Positions 35,717-44,651 are shown, counted from the first letter of the stretch. The stretch is 64,000 nucleotides of DNA from Actinomadura sp. NAK00032 (GCF_013364275.1 NZ_CP054932.1:8184001-8248000), one strand, 5' to 3'. The notes: generated by a model not told the origin, from the sequence alone. Numbers and translations: made by a program.

Positions 35717-37717
35717 TCAGGCCGGGTGGTGCAGGCGGTACGCGACCGACCGGGCGATGCGCGCCGCCGCACCCGGCGGCCGGCTCGCCTCCACCACCAC
35801 GACGTACCGGCCGACGCGCAGCGCGATCATCCCGGCGGTCGGGCCGATCTCGTACGCCTCGTCCCCGCCGATGTCGCGGCGCTTCCTGGCCTGCGACTGC
35901 GCGGCCTGCAGCGCGTCCAGCATCCGCGCGGCGGCCTCGTCGGTCTCGCCCACCCAGCGGACGCTCACGGTGAGGCCCCGCACCGGCGGCTCGGCGTCCT
36001 CGCTCGTGCTCGCGGACGGCTTCGGCCGGCTCGATCCCGACGCGCTCGGGCTCGGGCTCGACGTCGGCTTCGGTTCCGGCTTCGTCGTCGGCGAGGCGCT
36101 CTTCTCGCCCTTCCGGTCGCCCTTCGACTTGGGCTCGTCGCGCCCGTCGCCGCGCCGCCCGTCGCCGCGCCGCTCGTAGCTGCACGACACCGGGCGCGGC
36201 AGCCGGACGGTCCCGGCCGACTCGCGGTGCGGCTCGGCGGCGTAGCCGGTCATCCGCGCCGCCGCCAGGTCGGGCGCGGTCAGCAGCGAGCACGCGTCCG
36301 GCCAGTCCGCCGCCGGGACGCCGCCGAGCTCGGCCGGGCCGGCGCCGGTGAGCCCGCCGCGCAGCGCGACCAGCCGCGCCGCGCCGTCCGGGCGCGGCGC
36401 CGCCTGCGGGACGGCCGCGTACAGCAGCCCGCCCGCCGCCGCCAGCCACGGCCGCGCGCCGGGCAGGTCCGGGTCCATCGAGAACGGCGCCGGTGCGGTG
36501 GCCGTCCCGCCGCCGGACGGCTCGACGATGTCGACCCCGGCGGGCAGCAGCCCCTCCGACAGCCGCGGGCGCAGCGCGAAGACCTGCCCGCCGGCCTGCG
36601 CGAGCGCCACGTACGCGGGGACGTCGCGGCCCCAGGCGACCCGCCCGGACGGCACGTCCACCGCCTCCATGCGGGTCGCGTCGGACCGGGACCCCTCCGG
36701 GTGGTAGACGACCAGGAGCCGGCCCGCCGCCAGCACCCCCGGGCACATCAGGTCGCCGCAGACCCCGTCGCCCTTCCACATCCCGAACTGGTCGCCCTCG
36801 CCGTCGAACGCGCGCAGCGCCGTGCCGTCCGAGACGAGCGTGATCCCGTCCAGCATGGAGACCTCGGGCGACTCCTTGGAGCCGAGCCGCTCGTCCCAGG
36901 CGACGGTGCCCTTCGCCGGGTCGACCGCGAGCAGCCGGCTGCGCCGCCGCCCGTCCTCCCGGCAGTCCAGGCCGAACGCGGCGAGGGCCTCCCGGCCGTC
37001 GGCGGGGTGCGCGCCGCCCTCGAACAGCCGGCAGCCGCGCGGCAGCGCCAGCCGCCACACCCGCTTGCCGGTCACGGCCGAGACGCCGAACAGCGTGCGG
37101 TCCGCGTCGTCGGTGGTCAGCACGATGTCCGAGCCGCCGGGCCAGCGCAGCGTCGAGCGGGACACCGCGGCGGGGCGCTCGCCCTCCCGCCGCCACAGCA
37201 GCCCGCCCGACAGCGCGTCGAACGCCACCATCACCCGGTCGGCGCGCTCGCCGTCGCGCTCGAAGTAGGCGACCAGCCGGGACCGGGTGGACGTCCAGCC
37301 GAGCATCGTCCAGCCGGACCGGCGGTAGCTCCAGCGGTCGGCGCCGGTCCGCGCGTCCCGCACCTCGATCCCGTTCCCGGACGCGGTCACGACCTGGCCG
37401 AGCGCGACCTGGTAGGAGACGCCGTCGTAGCCCGCGACGGCGCCGTGGTGCGTCGGGGTCGTCCGCTCCCAGCTCACCGCGAGCGGCCCCGGCGGCGGCC
37501 CGACCTCGCGCTGCGGCGTGACGGGCTCGCCGGTCACCGTGTGCCGCACCTGCCACCACTCGGCGCGCAGCACGTACTTCTCGACGAGCACGACGCACAG
37601 CACGACGGAGACCGCGGCGGAGACCAGGCCGAGCGCGACGCGGAGCCTGCCCACGGTCTCCGGTCGGCCACCAGGCCGCTGCCGGCTCCCGACCACGACC
37701 GCGCCGCCTCCCCCCAC
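35717..37717 (-). CDS. Membrane-anchored PQQ/beta-propeller protein
   Basis: A 666-aa protein with one N-terminal helix (about residues 25-47) and a large outside domain. Repeats of the type VRDARTGADRWSYRR, AFDALSGGLLWRREG, VSAVTGKRVWRLALP and VDPAKGTVAWDERLG are PQQ-like beta-propeller blades (residues about 75-420), as in BamB-type proteins. A Ser/Pro/Lys-rich linker (about 505-565) leads to a C-terminal domain that may be DUF3558-like. Probably a binding or sensing protein on the outer face. The role is unknown. Confidence 0.7.
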   Translation of the reverse strand: MGGGGAVVVGSRQRPGGRPETVGRLRVALGLVSAAVSVVLCVVLVEKYVLRAEWWQVRHTVTGEPVTPQREVGPPPGPLAVSWERTTPTHHGAVAGYDGVSYQVALGQVVTASGNGIEVRDARTGADRWSYRRSGWTMLGWTSTRSRLVAYFERDGERADRVMVAFDALSGGLLWRREGERPAAVSRSTLRWPGGSDIVLTTDDADRTLFGVSAVTGKRVWRLALPRGCRLFEGGAHPADGREALAAFGLDCREDGRRRSRLLAVDPAKGTVAWDERLGSKESPEVSMLDGITLVSDGTALRAFDGEGDQFGMWKGDGVCGDLMCPGVLAAGRLLVVYHPEGSRSDATRMEAVDVPSGRVAWGRDVPAYVALAQAGGQVFALRPRLSEGLLPAGVDIVEPSGGGTATAPAPFSMDPDLPGARPWLAAAGGLLYAAVPQAAPRPDGAARLVALRGGLTGAGPAELGGVPAADWPDACSLLTAPDLAAARMTGYAAEPHRESAGTVRLPRPVSCSYERRGDGRRGDGRDEPKSKGDRKGEKSASPTTKPEPKPTSSPSPSASGSSRPKPSASTSEDAEPPVRGLTVSVRWVGETDEAAARMLDALQAAQSQARKRRDIGGDEAYEIGPTAGMIALRVGRYVVVVEASRPPGAAARIARSVAYRLHHPA

Positions 37718-37794
37718 TGCTGATTACTGTGTCTTGGGACGACACCCACCATGCCGTGTGCAGGGCGTCCGGCGCGACAGAACGGAGTTGAACC

Positions 37795-38391
37795 ATGGAG
37801 GTCTTCACTCGCTGGCACACCTGGGACACGGCCCGTGCGGACATCGAGGCGTCCGGCGCCCCGATCGACGTGGACGCCCTGGGGAAGGCCGTGTCCGCCG
37901 CGGAGCGCTGGCACGGCGACCAGAAGCGCCCCACGGGCGCACCCTATGTCGAGCATCTGCTCGAAGCCCTCGAAGTGCTCGTGCGCGGGGCCCGGGTGAC
38001 CGCGCCGCCGGTGCTGTCGGCCGCGGTGCTGCACGACGTCGTCGAGGACACTCCGGCGACGCTGCGGGACGTGGAGGACGAGTTCGGCCCGGAGGTCACC
38101 GAGCTGGTCGACTGGGTCACCAAGCCGCCGGCGGGCGGGGCCGGACGGCAGGCCAAGCGCGCCGCCAAGGCCGCCTACCTGCGCCGCCTCGGTGACGCCC
38201 CGCCCGAGGCCGTCCGGGTGAAGCTCGCCGACCGGGTCAGCAACGTCCAGACCCTCGACCGGATGCCGCCCGACTTCCAGCGCCGCTACTACGCCGAGAC
38301 GATCACCTACATCGTCCCGCTGGCCGAGGCCGAGCCGTGGTTCAAGAGCTGGTACGCCTCCTGGCGGACCGCGTACGCCCACCTGCTGTGA
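37795..38391 (+). CDS. HD-domain hydrolase of the SpoT/MESH1 type
   Basis: A 198-aa protein consisting of one HD domain. The metal ligands are visible: WHGDQKRPTGAPYVEHLLE, then LSAAVLHDVVEDTPATLRDV (His-Asp pair near residue 79), and VKLADRVSNVQTLD. The HGDQKR...Y..H segment is typical of the RelA/SpoT hydrolase domain; there is no synthetase, TGS or ACT domain. It may degrade (p)ppGpp or a related nucleotide in a manganese-dependent way. The ATG is preceded by CGGAGTTGAACC. It is monocistronic and divergent from the propeller gene. Confidence 0.8.
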   Translation: MEVFTRWHTWDTARADIEASGAPIDVDALGKAVSAAERWHGDQKRPTGAPYVEHLLEALEVLVRGARVTAPPVLSAAVLHDVVEDTPATLRDVEDEFGPEVTELVDWVTKPPAGGAGRQAKRAAKAAYLRRLGDAPPEAVRVKLADRVSNVQTLDRMPPDFQRRYYAETITYIVPLAEAEPWFKSWYASWRTAYAHLL

Positions 38392-38448
38392 CCACCGCTG
38401 CGACCGCGCCCCTATGACCAGATGGTCATGAGGTGGGAGGATTCCGCC

Positions 38449-38946
38449 ATGGAACGCGAGTGGGTGGTCGAGGAGAGCACGGCCGTCGCGGCCGGGGTCC
38501 GGGACGTCTACGCGGCCGTCGCCGACCTGCGCCGCATGGGCGACTGGAGCCCCGAGGTGTTCGCCGTCTGGCTGCGCGGGCGGTCGATCGCGCCGGGCGC
38601 GCGGTTCGTCGGGTTCAACCGGATCGGGTGGCGTGTGTGGTTCACCACATGCCAGGTGACGGCGGCGGTGCCAGGCGAGGCGTTCGCGTTCCGCGTGTCG
38701 AGCTTCGGCATGCCGGTCGCGCTGTGGGGATACCGCTTCGAGGACGTCTCCGGCGACGCGGCGGAGCCCCGGACCCGGCTCACCGAGTACTGGGAGGATC
38801 TGCGCCGCGACGGCCGGGGCGCGGCGTTCGTCTCGCTGCTCGGCAAGGTCTTCACCGGCGTCCCGGCGGAGCGGCGCGCCGCCGTGAACCGCGCGGGCAT
38901 GCGTGCCACGCTCGACCGCATCCGGACGGCCGTCGAGCGGGGTTGA
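38449..38946 (+). CDS. SRPBCC (START-like) family protein
   Basis: A 165-aa protein of the polyketide cyclase/SRPBCC fold: EEREWVVEES-type first strand, then VYAAVADLRRMGDWSPEVFA (the helix-turn conserved in this family), FVGFNRIGWRVWFTTCQV and RLTEYWEDL, and a long C-terminal helix. These bind hydrophobic ligands in a helix-grip cavity. The ligand is unknown. ATG 38449 is supported by GGGAGG; an ATG nine codons earlier is less likely. Confidence 0.8.
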   Translation: MEREWVVEESTAVAAGVRDVYAAVADLRRMGDWSPEVFAVWLRGRSIAPGARFVGFNRIGWRVWFTTCQVTAAVPGEAFAFRVSSFGMPVALWGYRFEDVSGDAAEPRTRLTEYWEDLRRDGRGAAFVSLLGKVFTGVPAERRAAVNRAGMRATLDRIRTAVERG

Positions 38947-38975
38947 GGCCCCGGCCGGTCCTTGGCAGCAAAACG

Positions 38976-38987
38976 AGAACCTGTTCT
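38976..38987. promoter_or_regulatory. Palindromic operator-like site AGAACCTGTTCT
   Basis: AGAAC-CT-GTTCT lies 10 nt before the GTG of the ADC-like gene, between a TTGGCA (38962-38967) and the start codon. Its AAC-N2-GTT core matches the core of KstR-type steroid-regulon operators of actinobacteria, but the outer T and A are not both present. It probably overlaps the promoter. Confidence 0.45.
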
Positions 38988-38997
38988 ACTAAGCGGT

Positions 38998-39732
38998 GTG
39001 ACAAGCACCGTGCAAGCGCATGCCATCCAGGGCGAGCGGGTCACCCTCCCGGTGCGGATCCGCGACGCCGCGGTGGCGTCGGCGATGTTCGCCGTGCCCG
39101 CCCGCGCCGCCCAGGCCGTCATCGCCTACTCCGGGCTGGAGGTCGCCGAGCCGCTGCCCGGCCGGGCGATCTGCTCGCTGGCGTTCGTCCGGTACGCCGA
39201 CGGCGACCTCGGGCCCTACCACGAGTTCGCCGTCGCGTTCCTGGTGCGCCCGCCCGGCGCGCCCGCGCCCGGGCTCCTCGGCGGGCTGCGCGGCATCGGC
39301 GCGTTCATCCACTGGCTGCCGGTCAACCAGGAGTTCACCCTGGAGGCCGGACGGACGATCTGGGGCTTCCCCAAGGAGATCGCCGACATGCCCATGGACC
39401 TGTCCGGGCGTATCAAGCGGTGCGCGGTGCGGTTCGGCGGACGCACGGCGATCGAGCTGGCCGTGAAGCCCGGCGTGCCGATGCCGGGGAGCACCGCCGC
39501 GCCCAAGGTCGACGCGTACTCGTGCCTGGACGGGGTCACGCGCCGCACGCCGTGGACGCTCACACCGTCCGAGGTCCGGACCCGTCCGGGCGGGGCCAAG
39601 CTCGTCCTGGGCGACCACCCGGTGGCGGAGGAACTGCGCGGTCTCGGGCTGGATCGGGCGCGCGCGCTGAGCACCAGCAGCGTCGGCCACCTGGAGATGG
39701 TCTTCGACGGCGCCGAGGAGGTGCGCGCATGA
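38998..39732 (+). CDS. Acetoacetate decarboxylase (ADC)-family protein
   Basis: A 244-aa ADC-fold protein. AYSGLEVAEPLPGRAICSLA and YHEFAVAFLVRP form the first half; FTLEAGRTIWGFPKEIADMP contains the Pro-Lys at the position of the Schiff-base lysine of true acetoacetate decarboxylases, but the following residue is Glu and not Lys. The superfamily includes enzymes with other activities, so the reaction is open. GTG 38998 lies close behind a promoter-like sequence and has no ribosome site, suggesting a leaderless message. The stop overlaps the next gene as ATGA. Confidence 0.78.
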   Translation: MTSTVQAHAIQGERVTLPVRIRDAAVASAMFAVPARAAQAVIAYSGLEVAEPLPGRAICSLAFVRYADGDLGPYHEFAVAFLVRPPGAPAPGLLGGLRGIGAFIHWLPVNQEFTLEAGRTIWGFPKEIADMPMDLSGRIKRCAVRFGGRTAIELAVKPGVPMPGSTAAPKVDAYSCLDGVTRRTPWTLTPSEVRTRPGGAKLVLGDHPVAEELRGLGLDRARALSTSSVGHLEMVFDGAEEVRA

Positions 39733-40394
39733 GGCGGACGGCACTGGTCACCGGCGCGGCCCACGGCCTCGGCGCGCTGGCCGCGCGGCGGCTCGCGGCG
39801 GCGGCCTGGGACGTCGTCGCGGTCGACGTCGACGAGGTCGGCCTGGCGAAGACGGCGCTGCGCTCCCCCAACATGCACGTGCGGGCCTGCGACGTCGGCG
39901 ACTCCGGCGCCGTCGCCGACCTGCTGGCGGTGACCGGTCCCGTCCACCGGGTCGTGCACGCCGCCGCCCTCTCCCCCGCCGCGCCCCCGCTGACCCAGCC
40001 GCTCACCGAGGTAGAACACGTTCTCCGCACCGATGTGCTCGGCGCGGTGCACATCGCGCGGGCCACGCTGCCGGGCATGCTGGAGCGCGGCTCCGGCGAG
40101 CTGGTCCTCTGCGCGCCGCCCCCGGCGGCCGGCGCGACCGCCGCCGCGTCCGGGGCGGTGGCCGCCTACACCGAGACGCTGTACCACGAGTACGGCGGGC
40201 AGGGCGTGGTGTTCCGGTGCGTCCGGCTGGACGGCGAGACGGCGCCGCGCCGCGTCCTCGACGCGCTGGACCGCTCGTTCGCGCGCCCGCCCGGCGACCT
40301 GCACGTGCGGCCTGGTCAGGGCCGTGCGGCACTGCTCGGGCGGGGCCGCGCGGCACGCCGCCCGGTCCGCACCCGGACGCCCGCTCCGCACTGA
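39729..40394 (+). CDS. Short-chain dehydrogenase/reductase-like protein lacking the catalytic triad
   Basis: A 221-aa Rossmann protein. ALVTGAAHGLGALAARRLA keeps the TGxxxGxG cofactor motif, VVAVDVDEVGL the adenosine-binding Asp, and ACDVGDSGAV follows. The active-site region is reduced: where SDRs have Ser, Tyr-x3-Lys, this has LVLCAPPPAAGATAAASGAV, with no Ser, Tyr or Lys at the equivalent places, and then the usual AAYTETLYHEY helix. The C-terminal 35 residues are Arg-rich. It should bind NAD(P) but probably not catalyse normal SDR chemistry. Translation is coupled to the ADC-like gene. Confidence 0.75.
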   Translation: MRRTALVTGAAHGLGALAARRLAAAAWDVVAVDVDEVGLAKTALRSPNMHVRACDVGDSGAVADLLAVTGPVHRVVHAAALSPAAPPLTQPLTEVEHVLRTDVLGAVHIARATLPGMLERGSGELVLCAPPPAAGATAAASGAVAAYTETLYHEYGGQGVVFRCVRLDGETAPRRVLDALDRSFARPPGDLHVRPGQGRAALLGRGRAARRPVRTRTPAPH

Positions 40395-40485
40395 ACCGAG
40401 GGCCGACCGAATAAGCTGTCTCCTTCGCCCCTTAGGCGGGCCGGGGGACGTCCCCGGCACGACACACGTGCGAGGAGCAGCCTGC

Positions 40486-42999
40486 ATGTCGTCCCAGGTC
40501 ACCGGGCGGCCGACCGGTCCCGGCGGCACGGTCAAGGATCAAGAGATCGCCGCCGAGCAGCGCTATGTCGACATCGCCTACACCCGGCTGGAGGAGATGC
40601 GCGCCGCCGCCCAGGCCATGATCCGCGAGGGCTACCGGCAGTCGCTGGCCGGCACCAAGGGCTCGCTCGTGGACCGGGACGCCATGGTCCACCAGGCGTC
40701 GCTGCGCGCCCAGGCCCTCGACATCGCCGACGACGGCCTGGTGTTCGGCCGGCTCGACCTCGCCCCCGCCGAGCAGGGGGACCGCGAGGTCCGCTACATC
40801 GGCCGCATCGGGGTGCGCACCGGCGAGCACGACTCCCTGGTGATCGACTGGCGGGCGCCCGCCGCCGAGGACTTCTACCGCGCCACCCCCGAGGACCCGC
40901 GCGGCGTCGTCCGCCGCCGCGTCCTGCACTCGCGCGGCCACACCGTCGTCGACCTGGAGGACGACCTCCTCGACCCGGACGCGGCCGACGGCATGACGAT
41001 CGTCGGCGACGGCGCGTTCCTCGCCTCGCTCGCCCGCGCCCGCGAGGGCGCGATGCGCGACATCGTCGCGACGATCCAGCGCGAGCAGGACGAGGTCATC
41101 CGCGCGCCCGCCGACGGCACCGTGCTGGTGCGCGGCGCCCCCGGCACCGGCAAGACGGCCGTCGCCCTGCACCGCGTCGCCTATCTGCTGTTCCGCCACC
41201 GGCGCCGGTTCGGGTCGCGGGGCGTCCTCGTGATCGGCCCGAACCGCCGCTTCACCGCCTACATCGAGCGGGTGCTGCCGTCGCTCGGCGAGGGCTCGGC
41301 GACGCTGCGCTCGCTCGGCGACCTCGTCGAGGGGGCCGCCGCGACCGTCCACGACCCGCCGCGCCTCGCCCGCGTCAAGGGCGGCGACGCGATGGGGGCC
41401 GTGCTGCGCCGCGCCGTCGCCGACCACGCCCCCGGCGCGCCGGACGAGCTGCGCGTCGTGTTCAAGGGCATCGTCGTCACCCTCGACCGGGCCCGGCTCG
41501 ACCGGCTCCGCAACGACCTCCACCGGCGCAGCCGCGGCAGCGTCAACGCGGCGCGCGGCCGGGCCGCCGAGGCGCTCCTGGACGCCCTGTGGCGCCGCTT
41601 CACCGACCTCGGCGGGCCGGAGGCGGCCGAGGCCGAGGAGGACGCCGAGACCGGCCTGTGGAACGCCATCCTGGCCGCCGACGGCCTCGCCTCCCTCGAC
41701 GACGAGCCGGCGGCCCGGGGCCGGCAGAACGGCGACCCCAAGCGCGCCCAGTTCGACGCCCGCGTCCGCGAGCAGCGCACGTTCACCGACTTCCTCGTCG
41801 CCTGGTGGCCGCTCCGCCGCCCGCTGGACGTGCTGCGCTCCCTCGGCGACCCCGAGCGGCTGCGCCGCGCCGCCGGCCGCGACCTCGACCGCGCCGACGT
41901 CGAGCCGCTCGCCGCGTCCTGGGCCGGGGAGGGCGCCCCGCTCAGCTACCAGGACGTCGCGCTGCTGGACGAGCTCGACGCGCTGCTCGGCTCGCCGCCC
42001 CGCCCGTCCCGCCGCCGCAAGGCCCCGTCCGAGGACGACCCGTTCGTGGTGGACGGCGTCAACATCCTCACCGGCGAGGAGGTCGCGGACGAGACGTGGG
42101 AGCCGGAGATGCAGGAGCTGACCACGTCCATGGAGCGGCTCGAACGGTCCCGCCGCGTCGACGACGGCGTGGTGGAGGAGCGTCCCGAGTACGCGCACAT
42201 CGTCGTGGACGAGGCGCAGGACCTGTCCCCCATGCAGTGGCGGATGCTCGGCAGGCGCGGCCGCCAGGCCAGCTGGACCATCGTGGAGGACCCGGCCCAG
42301 AGCGCCTGGGAGGACCTCGACGCCGCCCGCCGCGCCATGGAGGCCGCGCTCGGCGGCGAGAAGCCCGCGCGGGGCCGCCGTCGCCCGCGCAAGCCCGCGC
42401 CGCGCACGCGGCACGAGTACGAGCTGACGACGAACTACCGCAACTCCACCGAGATCGCGGCGGTGTCCGCGCGGGTGCTGGCGCGCGCGCTGCCCGACGC
42501 CCGTCCGGCCCGCGCCGTCCGCACGTCCGGGATCGACCCGGTCGTGGAGGTCGTGCCCGAGCCCGGCCTGCCCGCCGCCGCCCGCGCCGCCACCGAGGAA
42601 CTCCTCGGCCAGGTCGAGGGCACGATCGGCGTGATCGTCCCCATGCCCGCCGGCGACGCCGACCGCGCGGCCCCCGCCCCGGAACCCGCCCCCGAACCCG
42701 CGCAGGCGTCCCTCTTCGACGCCCCGGCCGAGCCCGCTCGCGCCGCTGGTGCGGTGGCCTGGACGGAGGCCGACCGGGAGCGGCTCGGCGACGGCCTCCC
42801 CGAGCGGGTGCAGGTGCTGGACGTCCTGGAGGCCAAGGGCCTGGAGTTCGACGCCGCCGTGATCGTGGCGCCGGAGACCGTCGCCGCCCAGTCGCCGCGC
42901 GGCCTGCGCGTCCTGTATGTGGCGGTGTCCCGTGCGACGCAGCGGCTGACCGTCCTCACCGCCGACCCGGAATGGCGCGACACCCTGCTGAGCGGCTGA
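40486..42999 (+). CDS. HelD/HelR-like RNA polymerase-associated ATPase (UvrD-type)
   Basis: An 837-aa superfamily I protein. The N-terminus (1-80) has a helical arm (EQRYVDIAYTRLEEMRAAAQ) as in HelD. Walker A is RGAPGTGKTAVALHR (about 216-230), Walker B HIVVDEAQDLSPMQWRML (about 570), and TTNYRNSTEIAAVSARVL and LDVLEAKGLEFDAAVIV are later helicase motifs. Such proteins remove stalled or drug-bound RNA polymerase from DNA; some actinobacterial members (HelR) give rifamycin tolerance. It has its own promoter region; the ATG follows CGAGGAGC. A TetR gene lies 106 bp downstream. Confidence 0.85.
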   Translation: MSSQVTGRPTGPGGTVKDQEIAAEQRYVDIAYTRLEEMRAAAQAMIREGYRQSLAGTKGSLVDRDAMVHQASLRAQALDIADDGLVFGRLDLAPAEQGDREVRYIGRIGVRTGEHDSLVIDWRAPAAEDFYRATPEDPRGVVRRRVLHSRGHTVVDLEDDLLDPDAADGMTIVGDGAFLASLARAREGAMRDIVATIQREQDEVIRAPADGTVLVRGAPGTGKTAVALHRVAYLLFRHRRRFGSRGVLVIGPNRRFTAYIERVLPSLGEGSATLRSLGDLVEGAAATVHDPPRLARVKGGDAMGAVLRRAVADHAPGAPDELRVVFKGIVVTLDRARLDRLRNDLHRRSRGSVNAARGRAAEALLDALWRRFTDLGGPEAAEAEEDAETGLWNAILAADGLASLDDEPAARGRQNGDPKRAQFDARVREQRTFTDFLVAWWPLRRPLDVLRSLGDPERLRRAAGRDLDRADVEPLAASWAGEGAPLSYQDVALLDELDALLGSPPRPSRRRKAPSEDDPFVVDGVNILTGEEVADETWEPEMQELTTSMERLERSRRVDDGVVEERPEYAHIVVDEAQDLSPMQWRMLGRRGRQASWTIVEDPAQSAWEDLDAARRAMEAALGGEKPARGRRRPRKPAPRTRHEYELTTNYRNSTEIAAVSARVLARALPDARPARAVRTSGIDPVVEVVPEPGLPAAARAATEELLGQVEGTIGVIVPMPAGDADRAAPAPEPAPEPAQASLFDAPAEPARAAGAVAWTEADRERLGDGLPERVQVLDVLEAKGLEFDAAVIVAPETVAAQSPRGLRVLYVAVSRATQRLTVLTADPEWRDTLLSG

Positions 43000-43044
43000 C
43001 CCGCTCAGCAGGCCCGCACCGGGCCCGCGCGATGGTGATATCGG

Positions 43045-43092
43045 CCCGTGCGTGCGGGTTAGGCTGACGCTGCCCCCTTTCGCACGCACGGG
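43045..43092. promoter_or_regulatory. Split 12-bp inverted repeat around the tetR promoter
   Basis: CCCGTGCGTGCG (43045-43056) and its perfect complement CGCACGCACGGG (43081-43092) flank a TTAGGCT -10-like box at 43059-43065. Two half-sites on either side of a promoter suggest autoregulation by the TetR protein encoded from 43106. Confidence 0.5.
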
Positions 43093-43105
43093 TGAACGGA
43101 GACCA

Positions 43106-43747
43106 ATGAGCGGCCGGAATCCCGCACCCAGGCGAAGCTACGGCGGCCGGTCGGCGGAGGAGCGCCGCGCCGAGCGGCGGGAGCGCCTGCTCGCCGCCGG
43201 GCTCGAACTGTTCGGCAGCCGCGGCTACGCGGCGACCTCCATCGAGCGGCTGTGCGCGACCGCGAGCGTGTCGACCCGCAACTTCTACGAGGAGTTCTCC
43301 GGGCGCGAGGAACTCCTCACCGCGCTGCACACCGCCATCAACGAGCGTGCCGCGCGGGCCCTCGCCGACGCCTACGCCGCCGCGGCCGGAGCCGACCTCG
43401 CCACCCGGGTCGAGCGGGCCGTCCGCGCGTTCGTCACCGTCACCGCCAGCGACCCGCGCTGGGCCCGCATCGCGTTCGTCGAGGTCATCGGCGTCAGGGC
43501 GGACCTGGAGCGGCACCGCTTCGGCTGGCGCGGCCGGTGGGAGGACACCCTGCTCACGATGGCCCGGGAGGCGGCCGAGCGCGGCGAGGCCGCCGACCGC
43601 GACCACCGGCTCACGATGATCGCCGTGATCGGGGCGGTCAACAACCTCGTCCACCACTGGTCGGCCCGCGACCAGGACGTCCCGCTCGACGCCGTCACCG
43701 CCGAACTCACGCACCTGATCCTGGCCGCGGTCACGGCCCCCAGATGA
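43106..43747 (+). CDS. TetR-family transcriptional regulator
   Basis: A 213-aa regulator. The N-terminal HTH (about residues 20-66) reads RRERLLAAGLELFGSRGYAA, TSIERLCATASVSTRNFYEE, typical TetR. The ligand domain contains FVTVTASDPRWARIAFVEVI and a His-rich late segment (NNLVHHWSARDQD). ATG 43106 follows AACGGAGACCA. It is downstream of the HelD-like gene on the same strand and is flanked upstream by a perfect split inverted repeat. Targets unknown; the ligand may be an acyl-CoA or drug-like compound, which is a guess from the family. Confidence 0.88.
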   Translation: MSGRNPAPRRSYGGRSAEERRAERRERLLAAGLELFGSRGYAATSIERLCATASVSTRNFYEEFSGREELLTALHTAINERAARALADAYAAAAGADLATRVERAVRAFVTVTASDPRWARIAFVEVIGVRADLERHRFGWRGRWEDTLLTMAREAAERGEAADRDHRLTMIAVIGAVNNLVHHWSARDQDVPLDAVTAELTHLILAAVTAPR

Positions 43748-43769
43748 GCCGCGCCCAGATGAGCCGCGC

Positions 43770-44651
43770 CTAGATGATGGGCGGGCGGCCCGTCCTCGTC
43801 ATCCGCCAGGCGGTGCGGTAGGAGATCGGCCGGCGCGGCCCGGCGGACTTGCGCCAGCCCTCCAGGAAGCCCTTGAACCACGGCTTGAGCGCGCTCGGCT
43901 TGCGCTCGCGCAGCACGGTCATTCCGACCCACACGGACAGGTAGGTGAGCGCCAGCGGCCACGGCAGGTTGCGCCGGGCCAGCCAGACCCGGTTGCGGGC
44001 GTTGTACCGGTAGAACATGTCGTGCCGCGTCGGCAGCACCGCCGGGTGGAACATCACCGCGGACGCGTCGTAGACGATGCGGTAGCCCGCGTTGAGGATC
44101 TGCCAGGCGAGGTCGGTCTCCTCGTGGGCGTAGAAGAAGTCCTCGGGGAGGCCGCCGCCCGCGTCGAACGCCGCCCGCCGGATCGCGCAGGCGCCGCCGA
44201 GGAACGTCGTGACCGGGGACGAGCGCTCCGGGTCGCCGGCGCGCAGCCGCGGCACGTGCCGCCGCTCGCCGCGCCCGCCCTCCGGGTCGCGGACCCGGAA
44301 CGACACCACGCCGAGGTCGGGCTCGGCGGAGAACCGGTCGCGCAGGTGCGCGCCGAGGCGGGTGGAGCGGTACCAGCCGTCGTCGTCCAGGAACAGGACG
44401 ACGTCGCCGCAAGACGCCTCCACGCCCCGGTTGCGTCCGCCCGGGATGCCGAGGTTCGTCGGGAGGGTGAGGGTCTTGACGCGCTCGTCGTCGAACGGCG
44501 CCTCGCCCGCGCGGTCGCCGACCGGGTCGACGCCGTTGCCGACGAGGACGACCTCGACGTCCACGTGCTCCTGCTCCAGGGCGCTGCTGATGGCGCGGGC
44601 CAGCTCCACCGGCCGGTTGCCCATCGTCAGGACGACGACGCTGAGTTTCAC
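43770..44651 (-). CDS. GT2-family glycosyltransferase
   Basis: A 293-aa GT-A enzyme. It begins LSVVVLTMGNRPVELARAIS; VLVGNGVDP, PTNLGIPGGRNRGVEASCGD and FLDDDGWY (DxD-type metal site) follow, then FLGGACAIRRAAFDAGGGLP and the acidic FFYAHEETDLAWQIL with the catalytic base region. Rhamnosyl- and galactofuranosyl-transferases of cell-wall polymers look like this. The GTG start overlaps the CDP-alcohol transferase stop as GTGA, so it is the last gene of a four-gene operon and probably glycosylates the product of that enzyme. Confidence 0.88.
   Translation of the reverse strand: MKLSVVVLTMGNRPVELARAISSALEQEHVDVEVVLVGNGVDPVGDRAGEAPFDDERVKTLTLPTNLGIPGGRNRGVEASCGDVVLFLDDDGWYRSTRLGAHLRDRFSAEPDLGVVSFRVRDPEGGRGERRHVPRLRAGDPERSSPVTTFLGGACAIRRAAFDAGGGLPEDFFYAHEETDLAWQILNAGYRIVYDASAVMFHPAVLPTRHDMFYRYNARNRVWLARRNLPWPLALTYLSVWVGMTVLRERKPSALKPWFKGFLEGWRKSAGPRRPISYRTAWRMTRTGRPPII

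Noticed and set aside
40440..40457. GGGGGACGTCCCC palindrome before the HelD-like gene as a rifampicin-associated element
   Set aside because: It is a short GC palindrome that does not match what I recall of that element, and it may be chance in such DNA.
43742..43775. Direct repeat AGATGAGCCGCGCC, two copies
   Set aside because: Only two short copies at the tetR/GT2 convergent ends; most likely a slippage duplication with no visible function.
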